Below are positions 61,707 through 64,000 of a DNA stretch of 64,000 nucleotides, one piece after another. Positions within the stretch are counted from its first letter, which is position 1. Each line of letters begins with the position of its first letter. The translations under genes and the position numbers were made by a program. Origin of the DNA: Musa acuminata AAA Group (taxonomy: Eukaryota; Streptophyta; Magnoliopsida; Zingiberales; Musaceae); contig NC_088335.1 in assembly GCF_036884655.1 (NCBI RefSeq), positions 46,177,001-46,241,000 on the forward strand. Reading direction: 5' to 3'. The notes under the pieces were generated by a model, which made no database searches, was not told the origin of the DNA, and saw only the letters and a program-made list of their open reading frames with translations.

Positions 61707-64000
61707 TCCTAGTAGAATAGGAAACAAAAGTGATAGTTATTAGGCTGATACAAGTTGAAAAAAATGAATAAGTTGAGTTAGATTTAGCATAAGCTATAAT
61801 AGAATCATTTAGTGGTACTAAGAAAGTTTATCTTATCAAAGCTCTTCTCTTTAGTTTTACAACTCCATCTCTCACTATCTCTCTATCTATCCCTTCAAGT
61901 AATCTATAGTTGAATTTTCTTGTACATCTCTTGTGTATTACCTCACAAGTTTTGGATCAAGTTGATGATACTCAAAACTGTGAAAAAAGAGATTGAGACA
62001 TGTGTAATGTCATGTTGGAATTAGTGGCCTACGATACTAAATGTTATAGGCTGACTCTTTTGTGCTCCCAACAGGACAAACACTAAGAATAACTTGTGAT
62101 TAGAATGACAAAGATTGTCATTGACTTTGGAGCACTCCCACTAGCCAAAACCCAGAAGACATGATCAGAGAAGAAGTTGTTAACCAACAAGGCAAAGCAA
62201 GAGGAGTGGGTTTGGATTGAGTCAAATGGCACCACATCAAAGGTGAGTGGAGGTTCCTTGAACATCAACTCCACTCTCTTTTACAAATACCTGTCATTGG
62301 GTGAAAGAGGCACACCAACAATTGATGTGAGAATGCAGCTAAAGGAGATGCTCTTAAAGATGATGATGGTGGCCACCAATGATATGCTACAAAAGCTTAT
62401 TTGATTCTTGAGGATGATGGAAACTATAGAGAGACTTTGATTCTTCCTTGTCTTTGTTCACCCGGTCTTCTAAGCATTGAAATTTTCAGTGCTCTTTAAA
62501 GAAGAAGAAAAAAGAAAAGGAAAATCTCTGATGTGATATCCTAAAAGTAATCTCCGATTTAGTGTGATGAATCACTATTTAACTTTACAAACAACTTATA
62601 TCTTCATCTTATGGATATGAATAATTTTTTAATATTTTATTTCTTTTATACGTGGGTTGTTCGTTGAACTTTTTATCGTACTCTTAGTGTTTAAACTCAT
62701 ATATATTTTTCGAATAAAATTCACTCATTTAACTTTTTATGCGTTGGTTATCTACCTCGACATCCACCTTCTTTGGATACTATCATTATCTCCTTATATC
62801 AATTGATATCATCACCATCAATGCTTTCTCATAATATACACATAGTCATCTCTTTCTCTACTTTTTTTTCATCTATATTTTTGTTTCTCCTTTTTTTATA
62901 TATATCATTTGTCGATATGTCGATACATATTTTTTCTTGATCGAAACTTAGAACCTTAATGTTGGATGAACTAATAGAAATAAAAGTAAATGCAAGACAT
63001 CATATTAGTAATAATCTTAGGTTCAAGATCATGCAAAGTCAATTGTAGAGGAAAGTTTGGCAAAGGCACCACCATATTTTGGCATGTCTTAGTCCACCAT
63101 GAAATAAATATGAAGTTGGCTAAGACAAAAGTAAAGAGTCCATGATGGCATGATTTCCTAGAATTGTTGCAAAGGCATATATGCTTAGACAAGTCACAAG
63201 TCAAATAGCATAATCTAGAGTTACTTAGATTATATCGACTCGATTAAACATGTGTCGTGGACCTAATGTTCATTAAAAGTCGAATTTGGGCATCACAGTC
63301 ATGTCACTGTCTCAATTCGCTGTTTCTTTTAGCAAACAACCATCTTGTTAATGTAAGGCTTATACTTGATCGTAAAACCTTTTTAATGAGAGAAATTAAA
63401 GTCAAAAATCTTTTCAATGAGAGGAAACTAAAGTAAAAAAAAAAAAAATCGTAAGGTGGTTTTATGAAAATATCTCTCTTTTTCATTTTTTTTCCCGAAT
63501 AACCTCCTTGTTTTTATTTTTCTAAAAAATAAAAATATGTATTTTTTCCTCATCGTTGACATCTCTTGTGCTTCTCTCCTTGTCACCTCCACCTCTACTC
63601 TTTTATCCCTCGTTGCAACAAGATCCATCCTCCCCCGTCACACCCCTTTCTTGCTAGTGAGTCCCTATCCTTTCTTGTAGGGAAGGGCAAGGACTCACCT
63701 ACGAGGAAGGGTTTGTGCACACGGAGGTGAGGTGCTTGACGAGGAAGTGTATATCTCAGAACAATGAGCAGGTGGCACTAGTCGAACGAAAGCGACAGGT
63801 GGAGAAGCATGAGCGACGTCGATGAGATGGAGTTAACGATAGGAAAATGAAGGAAGTGTATTATAAAATTATAAAAAATAGAGGTGCTATATGGGAAAAA
63901 ACTAAAAATAAGAACTTTTTTTCAAAAAATCATTTGTTCATGTAAAATTTAGTGATTTTAAAGTCTAATTTCACTTACCAAATAAATAGATTTGTAATGA
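61707..64000. other. AT-rich spacer to the right edge
   Basis: At 61.7-62.0 kb the text resembles a decayed retrotransposon LTR but has no clear ends. At 62.08-62.41 kb both strands hold 63-75 codon frames with a fairly normal composition (plus strand with KAKQEEWVWIESNGTTSK), perhaps a gene fragment. From 63.5 kb a purine/pyrimidine-rich block resembles the one at 16.3-16.6 kb. Confidence 0.4.

Overview
This is a stretch of a plant nuclear genome, most likely a monocot and possibly a banana relative (Musaceae). The genes are plant-specific or carry plant organelle-targeting peptides. Exons are GC-rich at their 5' ends and sit in AT-rich introns and spacers, and plant-type GT-AG introns are common. 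An LTR-like relic near 15.2-15.9 kb has a banana-like look. The species guess rests on general impression and is not proven here. There is no operon structure, CRISPR array or phage; each gene is its own transcription unit.

Layout, left to right. 0-1.6 kb: exon-like pieces of an unrecognised minus-strand gene or relic. 3.2-4.4 kb (-): ERT2-type ethylene-responsive nuclear/membrane protein. 8.8-12.3 kb (+): nine-exon coiled-coil protein of the At4g15545 family. 13.9-17.2 kb: repeat-rich spacer with an LTR fragment. 17.3-18.0 kb (+): intronless PsaF of photosystem I. 19.7-20.0 kb: decayed tRNA-Gln-like sequence inside a GAACC-rich repeat block. 22.4-23.8 kb (-): intronless mitochondrial cysteine desulfurase NFS1. 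26.4-29.1 kb (+): acidic protein with two membrane segments, an in-frame short intron and an internal 40-residue duplication, behind a promoter with a cluster of AACGG (MSA-type) motifs. 30.1-35.2 kb (+): chloroplast inorganic pyrophosphatase (PPA6 type). 36.2-40.7 kb (+): ARL2/TITAN5 small GTPase. 42.0 kb (+): tRNA-Arg(CCT). 45.0-49.5 kb (+): RBR-type E3 ligase whose predicted RING2 catalytic cysteine is glycine. 52.5-57.8 kb (+): a leader-like region plus three short phase-compatible exons that may encode an unknown 89-residue protein. 58.3-59.3 kb (-): class II HD-Zip transcription factor. 59.6-64 kb: AT-rich spacer with two foldback, MITE-like elements.

The genes do not form one pathway. 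PsaF and PPA6 act in the chloroplast, NFS1 starts mitochondrial Fe-S assembly, ARL2/TTN5 serves tubulin folding and the cytoskeleton, the RBR protein belongs to the ubiquitin system, and the ERT2-like and HD-Zip II genes are regulatory. The most notable signals are the Gly at the RBR catalytic position, two apparent GC-AG introns, the MSA cluster and structural oddities of the 26.4 kb gene, the foldback pair near the HD-Zip gene, and a recurring pattern of two-copy local tandem duplications in non-coding DNA.
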